DNA from: Rhizobium sp. SL86
GTDB lineage: Bacteria; Pseudomonadota; Alphaproteobacteria; Rhizobiales; Rhizobiaceae
Assembly: GCF_026672545.1 (NCBI RefSeq)
Contig: NZ_JAPPRJ010000001.1
Span: 1,609,001-1,673,000, forward strand
Reading direction: 5' to 3'
DNA length: 64,000 nt
The notes below the pieces were generated by a model that searched no databases, had not been told where the DNA came from, and worked only from the letters and a program-made list of their open reading frames with translations. Both the position numbers and the translations under genes were made by a program. Of this stretch, positions 54,289-63,900 are shown one piece after another; within the stretch, counting starts at the first letter, position 1, and the number at the start of each line of letters is the position of its first letter.

Positions 54289-55146
54289 ATGGCTCTGACG
54301 CGACATGTGCCGAAACGGTTAGGATTTGGCTTACTCATTTTTCTGACGACCGCATCCGTCGCGTTTGCAGAGCAGGCGGAGATCCTCGTTAATGCCGCCA
54401 CGGGCGCCGTCATCGAGGCGCGCAACGAAGAGGCGCGCATCCGTCCGGCGTCGCTCACCAAGATGATGACGCTCTACCTCACCTTCGAGGCGCTTGGCCG
54501 CGGCACGCTGTCCTGGGACGAGCAGATCCCGGTTTCGGCGCGGGCGGCGGGGACGGTGCCCTACAAACTCGGTCCGCCGGCCGGTGCAACGATGTCTGTG
54601 CGTGAGGCGGTGAACGGCATCATCGTCCTTTCCGCCAATGATGCGGCGATCGCTCTTGCGGAACGGCTCGGCGGCACGGAAGACAAGTTTGCGGCGATGA
54701 TGACGGCGAAGGCCCGGCGCCTGACCATGAAGAATACGGTGTTCCGCAATGCCACCGGCCTCACCGCCGATGGCCAGCTGACGACCGCCCGCGACATGGC
54801 GGTGCTGGGGCTCGCCCTGTCGCAGCACTTTCCCCGCCAGTTTCCGATGTTCTCGATGAAGACCACGACCTTCCGCGGCAAACCGCTGACCGGGCACAAC
54901 TACATGCTGGACCTCTATCCCGGTGTCGATGGCATCAAGACCGGTTATACCAGCGCGTCGGGTTATAACGTCGTCACCTCGGTGCAGAAGGCCGGCCGCC
55001 GTTATATCGGCGTCGTCATGGGTTACCCGACGGACAAGGCCCGCGACCAGCGGATGGTGGCGTTGTTCCGGCAATATCTCGACGGCGGATCCGCCGCCCG
55101 TCCCGCAGCCGGTGCCGCCATCGGCGGGGCGGTGGGACTGTATTGA
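54289..55146 (+). CDS. D-alanyl-D-alanine carboxypeptidase (penicillin-binding protein, S11)
   Basis: A 285-residue periplasmic serine carboxypeptidase that trims the terminal D-Ala from peptidoglycan stem peptides. Signal peptide with cleavage after VAFA (about residue 27). Penicillin-binding motifs: SLTK (SxxK), SAND (SxN) and KTGYT (KTG). The ATG at 54289 gives the signal peptide and has GAGAGG upstream; an upstream in-frame ATG at 54214 would bury it. It lacks the C-terminal amphipathic helix domain of DacA/DacC and ends in a short Ala/Gly-rich tail. Confidence 0.93.
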   Translation: MALTRHVPKRLGFGLLIFLTTASVAFAEQAEILVNAATGAVIEARNEEARIRPASLTKMMTLYLTFEALGRGTLSWDEQIPVSARAAGTVPYKLGPPAGATMSVREAVNGIIVLSANDAAIALAERLGGTEDKFAAMMTAKARRLTMKNTVFRNATGLTADGQLTTARDMAVLGLALSQHFPRQFPMFSMKTTTFRGKPLTGHNYMLDLYPGVDGIKTGYTSASGYNVVTSVQKAGRRYIGVVMGYPTDKARDQRMVALFRQYLDGGSAARPAAGAAIGGAVGLY

Positions 55147-55167
55147 GGGCGGGGCGACGCCCTTTCT
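55146..55167 (+). terminator. Hairpin terminator after the carboxypeptidase gene
   Basis: Stem AGGGCG/CGCCCT with a 6-base loop, starting at the last base of the stop codon and followed by TTTCTG. A short T-run makes it a weak terminator. Confidence 0.4.
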
Positions 55168-55257
55168 GCAATCATCGTTATCGGCCTTGTGCTTGAATTT
55201 GGGCCGGGGATTGATGCTTGGACCGATATTCAGCATGAGCGGTTTGCCGTGCGATTA

Positions 55258-55527
55258 CCCCCCCCTCTGCCGGGCTGACCGGGGTTGAGCCACGGGTCTC
55301 ACCCCGTCCTTTGGCCCCCTCAAGGCGGGGAGATCGCATCGCGGCGCCGGTTTTCCACCCCCTGACCGTCGCCATCGAAGACACCGCACCGACCTCTCTA
55401 TAGACCGAGCGGCCAACCACTCTGCCGATCTGCCCCCTTGAGGTGGGGTGAGGAGCGGTTCGCGAAGCGAAGCAATCGATCCGGTGAATCGATTGCAGGG
55501 ACGAACGCGGGCAGGACAGAGGGGGGT
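55258..55527. repeat. Composite inverted mosaic element
   Basis: The left end CCCCCCCTCTGCCGGGC and the right end GGGCAGGACAGAGGGGGGT are inverted, imperfect copies of each other. Inside are CCCCCTCAAGGCGGGGAGATC and, inverted, CCCCCTTGAGGTGGGG, which recall the RIME palindromes. A 9-bp perfect stem GCAATCGAT/ATCGATTGC with a 7-base loop (55472-55496) is also present. Bounded, repeat-like, and probably not coding. Confidence 0.5.
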
Positions 55528-55568
55528 GCGCCACCGGCACGCCAACAGCGACCGTCGCTAAGGACAAA

Positions 55569-55706
55569 AAGACCCCTCCCAACCCTCCCCACAAGGGGGA
55601 GGGCTTAACCCGGCCGACCCGCCCACGCAGATCGAAGCGCCGGCGGGCGCCGCCTGCGCTCTCCCCCCTTGTGGGGGAGATGGCGGCAGCCAGAGGGGGT
55701 GTTTTT
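55569..55706. repeat. RIME-like mosaic intergenic repeat, copy C
   Basis: Same terminal palindromes as copies A and B: AAGACCCCTCCC...CCCCACAAGGGGGAGGG on the left and CTCCCCCCTTGTGGGGGAGATGG, CAGAG, TTTTT on the right. The central part is unlike the other two copies. Confidence 0.85.
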
Positions 55707-55757
55707 GCCGACGCACTGATTTCATCAACCCACTGTTTCAAAACAGCTTTCCCTAGA

Positions 55758-55780
55758 TCCTCGGGTCAAGCCCGAGGATG
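55758..55780. repeat. Palindrome of a common alphaproteobacterial intergenic type
   Basis: ATCCTCGGG (55758-55766) / CCCGAGGAT (55772-55780) around TCAAG. I recall this unit, often translated spuriously as ILGLDPRI, in intergenic regions of many alphaproteobacteria. It is followed by GACGATAAAAAA, so it may also terminate transcription. Confidence 0.6.
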
Positions 55781-56331
55781 ACGATAAAAAACTCATCCCC
55801 GCCCTCATCCCCCATGCCTACAATCCCCTCGTCCCGCAGCGGATACACCGGCAGGCGTGCCGGCGATGCGGGGCCGGTTCGGGTCAGGCGGGTGAGACGC
55901 AAAACCGCCTGCTCCGGGTCCGTCAACAGGATCCCCCTCCGGCGACCGGGTGGAGGCAATGCGCGTCGGACGTCAGCGCAGTGTCTCCAGAGTTCCCAGC
56001 GTTGCGCGCCGGACGTGCCTCATGTGGCACACAAGGGGATGGAGGTCGGTAGCGCCCACCGTGCGTTGTCCGCCCGCGTCGTCCGATGAGGAGGACGCCG
56101 GGAACCGCGGTGAAAAGAAGAAGAAGCGCGCCGCCCATCCATCCAGTCAGAGGGATCGACCGGCGGATAACAATGCCGAACGGGGCGCTGCGAGGTGCCA
56201 CATTATTACTAGCTTACGAGGCAGCTTTCAGCGCCCCGGCCGAAAACCATCTCCGAAGGGGGATGCGGAGAAAAACAAGGATCAAACCACGGGCCGACAG
56301 GTCGCGTGACGGTCAAACCGTGCCTTGCGGG

Positions 56332-57429
56332 TCAGGCCCCGGATCGTGGCGGATAGGCGTGCTCTTCGCCGCGATAATCGCTCACCGTATAACAGCCGTC
56401 ATCCGCCTGGCTGACGGCGCTGCGGCCGATCACCGCTTTGCCATAGCCGCCCGGAATATCCAGGACATAGGTCGGCTGGCAGAGGCCGGAAATGCGGCCG
56501 CGCAGCGCCGCGACGATCGCCTGGCCTTCGGCGATGTCGAGCCGGAAATGACTGGTGCCGGGGGCAAGATCCGGATGGTGCAGATAATAGGGTTTGACTC
56601 GGCTTTCGACGAAGGCGCGCATCAACTCCGCCAGGATGGCGGGATCGTCGTTGACGCCCTTCAGCAGCACGGTCTGGCTGACGAGCTTAATGCCGGCATC
56701 GGCAAGCCGGGCGCAGGCGGCCCGCGCTTCGTCCGTCATCTCGCGGGGATGGTTGGCATGCAGCGCCACATAGGTCACCTTGCCGCTTTGCTTCAGCGCC
56801 GCGATCAGATCATCATCGATCGCCTGCGGGTCGACCACCGGCACACGGCTGTGGAAGCGCACGATTTTCACATGTTCGATGGCTCGGAGGCCACTCAGGA
56901 TCTCGGAAAGCCGGCGCGGAGACAAAACCAGCGGATCGCCGCCGGTGAGGATCACCTCCCAGATTTCCGGCCGGGAGCGGATATAGGCAAACGCCGCCTC
57001 CAGTTCGGCCGCCGACAACGTGCCGTCGCCGGTTGGCCCCACCATTTCGCGACGAAAACAGAACCGGCAATAGACGGGGCAGACATGCACGGCCTTCAAT
57101 AGCACCCGGTCCGGATAACGATGCACCACGCCCTTGACCGGCGAATGCGCCGCGTCGCCGATCGGGTCCGTCCGCTCCGCCGGTGTCACCAGCAGTTCCC
57201 GGCCATCCGGCAGGAACTGCCGCGCGATCGGATCCTCCGGGTCGGCCGTGTCGATCAGGTCTGCCATGGCCGGGGTGACGGCAATCGCATACCGGCGCGC
57301 GACGGCTTGCGCCTCGGCCAGCCGCTCCGGCGGCAACAGGCCGGCGGCGCTCAGATCCTGCGGTGTTTTCAGCGCCCGTGCCGGGGCGGTCGTGCCGGCG
57401 ATCCTCTTGCCTCGAATGCCAGCGCTCAT
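56332..57429 (-). CDS. epmB: EF-P beta-lysylation protein (lysine 2,3-aminomutase family)
   Basis: A 365-residue radical-SAM enzyme. The [4Fe-4S] motif is C117-PVY-C121-RF-C124, with VILTGGDPLVLSPRRL and a PLP-binding region near the C-terminus. EpmB turns L-alpha-lysine into (R)-beta-lysine for EF-P modification; its short length separates it from free lysine 2,3-aminomutases. The ATG at 57429 overlaps the epmA stop by 4 bases (ATGA). The epmA gene is immediately upstream and efp is divergent beyond it, so the modification genes form one locus. Confidence 0.93.
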   Translation of the reverse strand: MSAGIRGKRIAGTTAPARALKTPQDLSAAGLLPPERLAEAQAVARRYAIAVTPAMADLIDTADPEDPIARQFLPDGRELLVTPAERTDPIGDAAHSPVKGVVHRYPDRVLLKAVHVCPVYCRFCFRREMVGPTGDGTLSAAELEAAFAYIRSRPEIWEVILTGGDPLVLSPRRLSEILSGLRAIEHVKIVRFHSRVPVVDPQAIDDDLIAALKQSGKVTYVALHANHPREMTDEARAACARLADAGIKLVSQTVLLKGVNDDPAILAELMRAFVESRVKPYYLHHPDLAPGTSHFRLDIAEGQAIVAALRGRISGLCQPTYVLDIPGGYGKAVIGRSAVSQADDGCYTVSDYRGEEHAYPPRSGA

Positions 57430-58514
57430 GACCACTCCGCCGACCATTCCGCCACCGGCGCCCACATCACCTGGTCGATCCGGCTTGCGCCCGTTGCCAG
57501 CATCACCAGCCGGTCGAAACCGAGTGCGATTCCGGCGGCCTCCGGCATCACGGACAGCGCGGCGAGGAAATCCTCGTCGAGCGGATAGGTCTCGCCATAA
57601 ACCCGCTGTCTTTCCGCCATCTCGGCTTCGAAACGGGTGCGCTGCTCGACGGGATCGGTCAGTTCACCGAAGGCATTGGCGAGTTCCACGCCGCAGGCAT
57701 AGAGCTCGAACCGTTCGGCCACCCGCGGATCGTCCTCGGCCGGGCGCGCCAGGGCCGCTTCCGAAATCGGATACCGGTCGAGCAGCGTCGGACGACCGTT
57801 GCCCAGATGCGGTTCGACCTTTTCCACCAGAACGCGGGAGTAGAGATCGGTCCAGGTGTCATCCGCCGCATGGCGGATGCCGGCCTCTCTCAGTTGCGCG
57901 GCCAGGCGCTCCCGGTCGGCCGTGCCGTCGGCTTCGAGACAGGAGAGGAGGTCGATGCCGGCGTAACGTTCGAAGGCCTCTGCCACCGACAGCCGCTCGA
58001 AGGCGGCGAAGGGATCGCAGCTCATGCCGCGGAAGGAGAAGAGCGGGATACCCGCCGTCTCCGCGGCCAGCGCCAGCAGGTCGGCGCAATCCTTCATCAG
58101 CTGTGTGTAATGCTCGCCTACGCGGTACCATTCCAGCATGGTGAATTCCGGGTGGTGCAGCGGCCCCCGTTCACGGTTGCGGTAGACATGGGCAAAACAG
58201 GCGATGCGTTTCTCGCCGGCGGAAAGCAGCTTCTTGCAGGCAAATTCCGGCGAGGTGTGCAGATGCAGCGGAAACGGCTGGCCATCGGTCGTCAGCGCGG
58301 TGGTGGAGAAGGCGTGCAGATGCGCCTCGTTGCCGGGCGAGACCTGCAGCGTCGCGGTGTCGACCTCGAGAAAATCGCGCTCGGCAAAGAAGGCGCGGAA
58401 CGCTGTCTGGATGCGATTGCGGCCGATCAGAAAGGGGCGGCGGTCCGCATGCACGTCCGGCCGCCACCAGGCGGAGGGCAAAAGCGAGGGCATGCGCTGC
58501 AACAGGGGCTCCAT
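57426..58514 (-). CDS. epmA: Elongation factor P--(R)-beta-lysine ligase
   Basis: A 362-residue paralogue of class II lysyl-tRNA synthetase without the anticodon-binding domain. It attaches beta-lysine to Lys34 of EF-P with ATP. Motif 2 is NRERGPLHHPEFTMLEWY and motif 3 is GIALGFDRLVML. The ATG at 58514 was chosen; a TTG at 58523 and a later ATG at 58493 are alternatives, none with a strong ribosome site. epmB follows with an ATGA overlap. efp is divergent across about 180 bases. No epmC gene (hydroxylation) is visible in the window. Confidence 0.94.
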   Translation of the reverse strand: MEPLLQRMPSLLPSAWWRPDVHADRRPFLIGRNRIQTAFRAFFAERDFLEVDTATLQVSPGNEAHLHAFSTTALTTDGQPFPLHLHTSPEFACKKLLSAGEKRIACFAHVYRNRERGPLHHPEFTMLEWYRVGEHYTQLMKDCADLLALAAETAGIPLFSFRGMSCDPFAAFERLSVAEAFERYAGIDLLSCLEADGTADRERLAAQLREAGIRHAADDTWTDLYSRVLVEKVEPHLGNGRPTLLDRYPISEAALARPAEDDPRVAERFELYACGVELANAFGELTDPVEQRTRFEAEMAERQRVYGETYPLDEDFLAALSVMPEAAGIALGFDRLVMLATGASRIDQVMWAPVAEWSAEWS

Positions 58515-58694
58515 CTCTTCCAAGTGCTACGGGGCTTTCTTCCGGTCGGTCGCCTGCTGAGGCTTCCACTTTCCGCCAATTTAAGGTAGGTGCGCGCAAG
58601 AAAACAGATAAGGCGTCCCTCAGGCTGGCGGTCGGCTGGTCCTCTACGACGCATTCTCAGAACTGACAAGCCAAGGCAGTCACAAGGAAATCCT

Positions 58695-59264
58695 ATGGTC
58701 AAGATTATCGCCTCCTCCGTCCGCAAGGGCAATGTCCTCGAAGTCGAAGGCAAGCTCTATGTCGTGCTGACGGCCCAGAACTTCCATCCGGGCAAGGGCA
58801 CGCCCGTCACCCAGGTTGACATGCGCCGCATCGTCGACGGCGTGAAGGTGTCGGAACGCTGGCGCACGACCGAACAGGTCGAGCGCGCCTTCGTTGAGGA
58901 CGTGAACTTCCAGTTCCTCTACGAGGACGGCGAAGGTTTCCACTTCATGAACCCGGAAAGCTATGACCAGGTCATCGTGACCGAAGAGACGATGGGCGAG
59001 CAGAAGGCCTATCTGCAGGAAGGCATGACCTGCATCCTGTCGATGCACGAAGGTGTGGCGCTGGCCCTTCAGCTGCCGCGTCACGTGACGCTCGAAATCG
59101 TTGAGACCGAACCGGTCGTCAAGGGCCAGACGGCCTCGTCGTCCTACAAGCCGGCCATCCTGTCGAACGGCCTGCGCACCATGGTTCCGCCGCACATCGA
59201 TGCCGGCACCCGCGTCGTGATCGCCACGGAAGACAATTCCTACGTCGAGCGCGCCAAGGACTGA
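58695..59264 (+). CDS. efp: Elongation factor P
   Basis: A 189-residue three-domain beta-barrel protein that binds ribosomes stalled at polyproline stretches. Lys34 in FHPGKGTPV is the residue lysylated by EpmA; its presence matches the epmA/epmB pair divergent from it. The ATG at 58695 follows AAGGAA and gives the family length; an upstream in-frame ATG at 58590 would add a basic tail not seen in EF-P. Two terminator hairpins follow. Confidence 0.97.
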   Translation: MVKIIASSVRKGNVLEVEGKLYVVLTAQNFHPGKGTPVTQVDMRRIVDGVKVSERWRTTEQVERAFVEDVNFQFLYEDGEGFHFMNPESYDQVIVTEETMGEQKAYLQEGMTCILSMHEGVALALQLPRHVTLEIVETEPVVKGQTASSSYKPAILSNGLRTMVPPHIDAGTRVVIATEDNSYVERAKD

Positions 59265-59292
59265 TCGGGTCCTGCCATCGGTTCGATTGTCC

Positions 59293-59318
59293 AGGCGGGG
59301 CTTCGGCCTCGCCTTTTT
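59293..59318 (+). terminator. Rho-independent terminator of efp
   Basis: Stem AGGCGGGGC / GCCTCGCCT capped by a stable TTCG tetraloop (one G-U pair), followed by TTTT, about 30 bases after the efp stop. Confidence 0.8.
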
Positions 59319-59355
59319 CATGCGCGATTGATGGCGGATGTGGTGGCCAGACGTG

Positions 59356-59394
59356 AAAAACCCCGGGGTGCCCGATGGCACCCCGGGGTTTTTT
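59356..59394. terminator. Bidirectional terminator between efp and the outer-membrane factor gene
   Basis: A 17-bp perfect stem (AAAAACCCCGGGGTGCC / GGCACCCCGGGGTTTTT) with a CGAT loop, with A-run and T-run on the two sides. It can stop transcription from both convergent genes. Confidence 0.85.
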
Positions 59395-59413
59395 GAATGC
59401 GAGATCCCGTTTG

Positions 59414-60856
59414 TTACTGTGCGGCCGTCGTGCGGGCGGCTGCGGCCACCCGGGTCGGGCCCTTGCCCCAGGCGTAACCACCGCCGATCGCGACGTTAAG
59501 CGAGACGTAATCCTGCGCCTGCTGCTGGATAGCCTGTGCCAGGTTGGCCTGGGCACTGGACACCGAGCGCTGGGCGTCCAGAACGTCGAGCAGCGAGGAT
59601 GCACCGTCGCGGTAGCTTGCCGTCGAAAGCTCGAGAGCCTCTTCATAGGAGCGGACCGTATCGCGCAGGGCAGCCACGGTGCGACCGTCACGCGTAACAG
59701 CGGCCAGCGCATTCTCGACTTCCTCGACGGCGCCGAGCACGGTTTCCTTCCAGTTCAGATAGGCTTCGCGGGCCTGGGATTCGGCGCTGCTCAGGTTGGC
59801 GCGCAACTGGCCGCCGTCAAAGATCGGCAGGCTGAGCGCCGGACCGAAGGACCAGGAGAGCAGATGCGAATCCGAACCACCGGCAAGACGCGTGTAGGAC
59901 GGCGTGATCGAACCGCCGAGGCTGATCGACGGGTAGAGCTGCGCTTCCGCAACGCCGATTGCGGCAACCGCCGAAGCGAGTGCCCGCTCGGAAGCACGGA
60001 TGTCCGGCCGGTTGCGGATCAGATCGGCCGGAATACCGGTCTTCGTGTTGATACGGGCGACCGGCTGGTTGGCGCTGCGCTGCAAATCGGGCAGCAGCGA
60101 CGATGCGGGCTGGCCGAGCAGGGTTGCCACGCGATGGGCCGCCTGGCGGAAGCTCGTTTCGAAGCCCGGAATGTCCGCGATCGTCGAGTTGACCAGACCT
60201 TCCGCCTGCACCACGTCAAGACGGGAGGCGGCACCCGCTTCCAGCTGCAGGCGGGTCAGTTCCAGGGTCTCCCGGCGGGACTTCAGGTTCGACTGCGCAA
60301 TGGCAATCCGCTCCTGATAATAACGCACGTCGATATAGGCCGAGGCAACCGATGACAGCAGTGTGAGCCGGGCCGAATCGACATTGGCATAGGCCTGGTC
60401 GAGCGAAGCGAGCGCACTTTCCTTGTTGCGCTTGTAACGGCCGAAGAGATCGAGCAGCCAGGATACGTCGAGATTGCCGGTCACCTGCGTGCGCGGCGTG
60501 GTGTCGGAAGTGCCACGGAAGCCGCGGGCGCCACTGCGTTCCGCCTGCGAGGACAAGGTCAGGCTCGGCAGCGCATTGGCGCCGGCCACGACCACATTCG
60601 CTTCCGCCTGGTTGATCCGCTCAAGGGCTTCCAGAATGTCGAGGTTCTGATCCAGCCCCTGCTTCATCAGCGTGTTCAGCCGGCGGTCATTAAAGGCCTG
60701 CCACCAGGCTGCCTCGGAAATGTCGCCATTGCTCTTGACATTGCCCTCCGCATATTTCGCCGGCAAAGCGATTTCGGGAGCCTTGTGATCCGGTCCGAGG
60801 ACGCAGCCGGATAGAAGAAGCATGACAAGGGGGGCCGCTGCACGAATGGAAGTCAT
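59414..60856 (-). CDS. NodT/OprM-family outer-membrane efflux lipoprotein
   Basis: A 480-residue outer-membrane factor of RND efflux systems. The signal peptide ends in the lipobox LLLSGC with Cys18 as the lipidated residue. Two OEP repeats of coiled coil with beta strands follow (about 60-270 and 270-460), including NPDIRASERALASAVAAIGVAEAQLYPSI as NRPDIRASE, the family pattern. It lies 117 bases downstream of the RND permease gene, on the same strand, and probably forms the exit duct for it. The last 25 residues are Ala- and Thr-rich. Confidence 0.92.
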   Translation of the reverse strand: MTSIRAAAPLVMLLLSGCVLGPDHKAPEIALPAKYAEGNVKSNGDISEAAWWQAFNDRRLNTLMKQGLDQNLDILEALERINQAEANVVVAGANALPSLTLSSQAERSGARGFRGTSDTTPRTQVTGNLDVSWLLDLFGRYKRNKESALASLDQAYANVDSARLTLLSSVASAYIDVRYYQERIAIAQSNLKSRRETLELTRLQLEAGAASRLDVVQAEGLVNSTIADIPGFETSFRQAAHRVATLLGQPASSLLPDLQRSANQPVARINTKTGIPADLIRNRPDIRASERALASAVAAIGVAEAQLYPSISLGGSITPSYTRLAGGSDSHLLSWSFGPALSLPIFDGGQLRANLSSAESQAREAYLNWKETVLGAVEEVENALAAVTRDGRTVAALRDTVRSYEEALELSTASYRDGASSLLDVLDAQRSVSSAQANLAQAIQQQAQDYVSLNVAIGGGYAWGKGPTRVAAAARTTAAQ

Positions 60857-60973
60857 TGGTTAATCCCGGTTTAGCGATGAGTCATTCATCGAATACGCGG
60901 CGCGACTGCCGTTGAGGGGCATAGTAGGGGCAGGTCGCGTGATCCGATAGGTTAACGTCATGCGGTTCAATGG

Positions 60974-63900
60974 TTAATTCGCAGGTTTTTTACCGCGTGT
61001 GAGTGTCCGCACCACCACAAAAAACGATGGTACGAAGAAAATTCCCAGCACTGTTGCAGAAAGCATACCCCCGAGTACTCCGATGCCGATGGAGTTCTGC
61101 GCAGCAGAGCCCGCACCGGTTGCGATGGCAAGCGGCACAACACCCAGGATAAAGGCAAGAGAGGTCATGATGATCGGCCTCAGGCGCAGTTTTGCCGCTT
61201 CCAGCGTCGCATCGACCAGGCTTGTTCCCGCCGCCTGGCGGTCCTTGGCGAACTCCACGATCAGAATCGCGTTTTTCGCCGCAAGACCGATGGTCGTCAG
61301 CAGGCCCACCTTAAAATAGACGTCGTTGGACTGCCCAAAGAAGGTCGCTGCGGCAAGGGCGCCCAGAACGCCCACAGGCACGGCCATGATGACGGAGAAC
61401 GGAATGGACCAGCTTTCATAAAGAGCAGCCAGGCAGAGGAAGACAACGAGGATCGCCAGCGCGTAGAGAACAGGGGCCTGGGAGCCCGACAGGCGTTCCT
61501 GATAGGAAATGCCCTGCCAGGCGACGGAATAGCCGCCCGGAAGCTCGGATGTCAGCTGCTCCATCGTGTCCATCGCCGTGCCGGAGCTGACCCCGGCGCC
61601 GCCGGATCCCTCAAGCGAGATGGCGCTGACACCGTTGAAGCGGCTCAAGGTCGGCGCGCCGCTGACCCACTGCGATTTCAGGAAGGCGGAGAAGGGCACC
61701 ATCTCGCCCTCGGTGTTGCGGGCATACCAGTTGTTGATCGCATCCGCCTGCATGCGATAAGGCGCATCGCCCTGCACATAAACCGGCTTCAGCTCGCTGT
61801 TGAGCGTAAAATCATTCACGTCCCGTCCGGCAAAGATGATCGACAGCATCGAATTGACGGTGGCAATGTCGAGCCCCATGGCCCCCATCTTCTCCTGGTC
61901 GAGCAGGAATTTCAGCTGGGTTTCGGCCGGCGGGTTGTTGGAACGCAGCGAACTGACGTTGGCGTTTGCACCGCCAGCCTGGATGAGTTGCTGGGCCGCC
62001 TGGGTCAATGCATCGCGTCCGTTCTTGCCGCTGTCGACCAGATACATGGAGAAGCCACTCGAATTGCCGAGGCCGGGAATGGCCGGTGGCTGCAGCGGAA
62101 ACACCATGGCGTCGCGGATCGTCATGAAATAACCCATCGCACGCCGCACCACAGCGGAGGCGGCAAGCTTCGGGTCCTCGCGAAGGTCAAAGTCCTTCAG
62201 CTTGGCAAAGACCATCGCGTAGTTCTGGCCGGAGCCGGTGAAGGAGAAGCCGGAAATCGCGAAGACATCGCGGATCGCGTCCTTTTCCTGGTCGAGATAG
62301 TAGTTTTCGACCTTCTTGATCACCTCTTCCGACCGCGCCTGGGTGGCGCCGTTCGGAAGCTGGATGATGGTCATCAGCACGCCCTGGTCTTCCTGCGGCA
62401 GGAAGGCGGTGGGAAGGCGCAGGAAAAACCAGCCGCAACCGCCGATGACGATCGCAAACAGCAACATCACGCGCAGCGGACGCTTCAGCAGATAACCGAT
62501 CGTCGACACGTATCCATTGGTCGTGCGGTCGAAATTGCGGTTGAACCAGCCGGCAATGCCGCGTTTCTCACCATGGTGTTTGATCGGCTTCAACATGGTG
62601 GCACAAAGCGCCGGCGTCAGAACGATGGCGACAAGTGCCGACAGCAGCATGGCCGAGACGATGGTCACCGAGAACTGCCGGTAGATGATCCCGGTCGAGC
62701 CGCCGAAAAACGCCATCGGGATGAAGACGGCCGTCAGGACGAGCGCGATGCCGACGATGGCGCCGGTGATCTCACCCATCGACTTTTCCGTCGCTTCCTT
62801 CGGCGACAGGCCTTCCTCGCTCATGATTCGCTCGACGTTCTCGACCACCACGATCGCGTCATCGACCAGAAGGCCGATTGCCAGCACCATGGCGAACATG
62901 GTGAGCGTGTTGATCGAATAACCGGTCAGCGCCAGGATGCCGAAGGTGCCGAGCAGAACGACGGGCACCGCAATCATCGGGATGAAGGTGGCCCGCAGGT
63001 TCTGCAGGAAGACGAGGAGAACCACGAACACCAGAACGATGGCTTCGAAGAGCGTGTGCACCACCTTCTCGATCGACAGCTGCACGAAAGGCGTCGTGTC
63101 ATACGGGTAGGTGATGACGACATTCTTCGGCAGCGACGGCGCAATCGAATTCAGCGCCGTCTTGACACGTTCGGCGGTATCGAGCGCATTGGCACCGGTG
63201 GCGAGATTGACGGCAAAGCCGGTGGCCGGGTTGCGGTTCGAACGCGTATTCGTCGAATAACTTTCCTGGCCGATCTCGATGCGGGCGACATCACTCAGGC
63301 GAACGGTCGCACCGCCCGTTTCGGTCTTCAGGATGATGGACTTGAACTCGGACACCGTCTGCAGCTGGCTTTGCGCCGTTACGGTGATGTTGATCTGCTG
63401 ACCGTCAACGGAAGGCAGGCCACCGAGCGCTCCGACAGACACCTGGGTATTCTGCGCCTGGATGGCAGAGGTGACGTCGGTCGCGGTCAGCTGGAACTTG
63501 TTCAGCTTGTAGGGATCGAGCCAGACACGCATCGCATAACCGGTGCCGAACACCTGGACGCTGCCGACGCCTTCCAGGCGCTTGATCTGGTCCTCGATCT
63601 GGGTCGAAAAGATGTCGCCGAGTTCGACGGGGCGCATTTTTGCGTCCGTCGAGACGAGGGCACCGACGAGCAGAATGCTGGAGGTGGAGCGCGTCACTTC
63701 GATGCCGGCCGTCTGGACGACATCGGGAAGCTGCGACTGGACGAGCTGCAGCTTGTTCTGCACCTGCACCTGCGCGATGTCGGGGTCGATGGACGTGCCG
63801 AAGGTGAGCGTGACGGTCGACGAGCCGGTGCTCGAGGACGAGGTCATGTAGGTCAGGTCGTCCAGACCCGTCATGCCGTCCTCGATGATGGTGGTCACCG

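Larger units (their letters stand above)
55147..56331. other. 1.18-kb intergenic region rich in repeats, no convincing gene
   Basis: Holds a mosaic element at 55258-55527, a full RIME-like copy at 55569-55706 and a palindrome at 55758-55780. The remaining roughly 550 bases to the epmB end (about 55781-56331) have open frames with irregular codon use and no ribosome site; one (55923-56201, minus) contains a hydrophobic stretch but starts at GTG without a Shine-Dalgarno. I see no RNA gene. A decayed gene cannot be excluded. Confidence 0.6.

Noticed and set aside
55753..55959. 68-codon minus-strand frame ending FFIVILGLDPRI
   Set aside because: The end is the translation of a common alphaproteobacterial palindrome (55758-55780); no ribosome site and no recognised domain. 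A decayed gene is possible but not supported.
55923..56201. 92-codon minus-strand frame with a hydrophobic stretch (GWMGGALLLLFTAVPG)
   Set aside because: GTG start with no Shine-Dalgarno, arginine- and proline-rich remainder, repeat-rich surroundings. Left as undecided non-coding.
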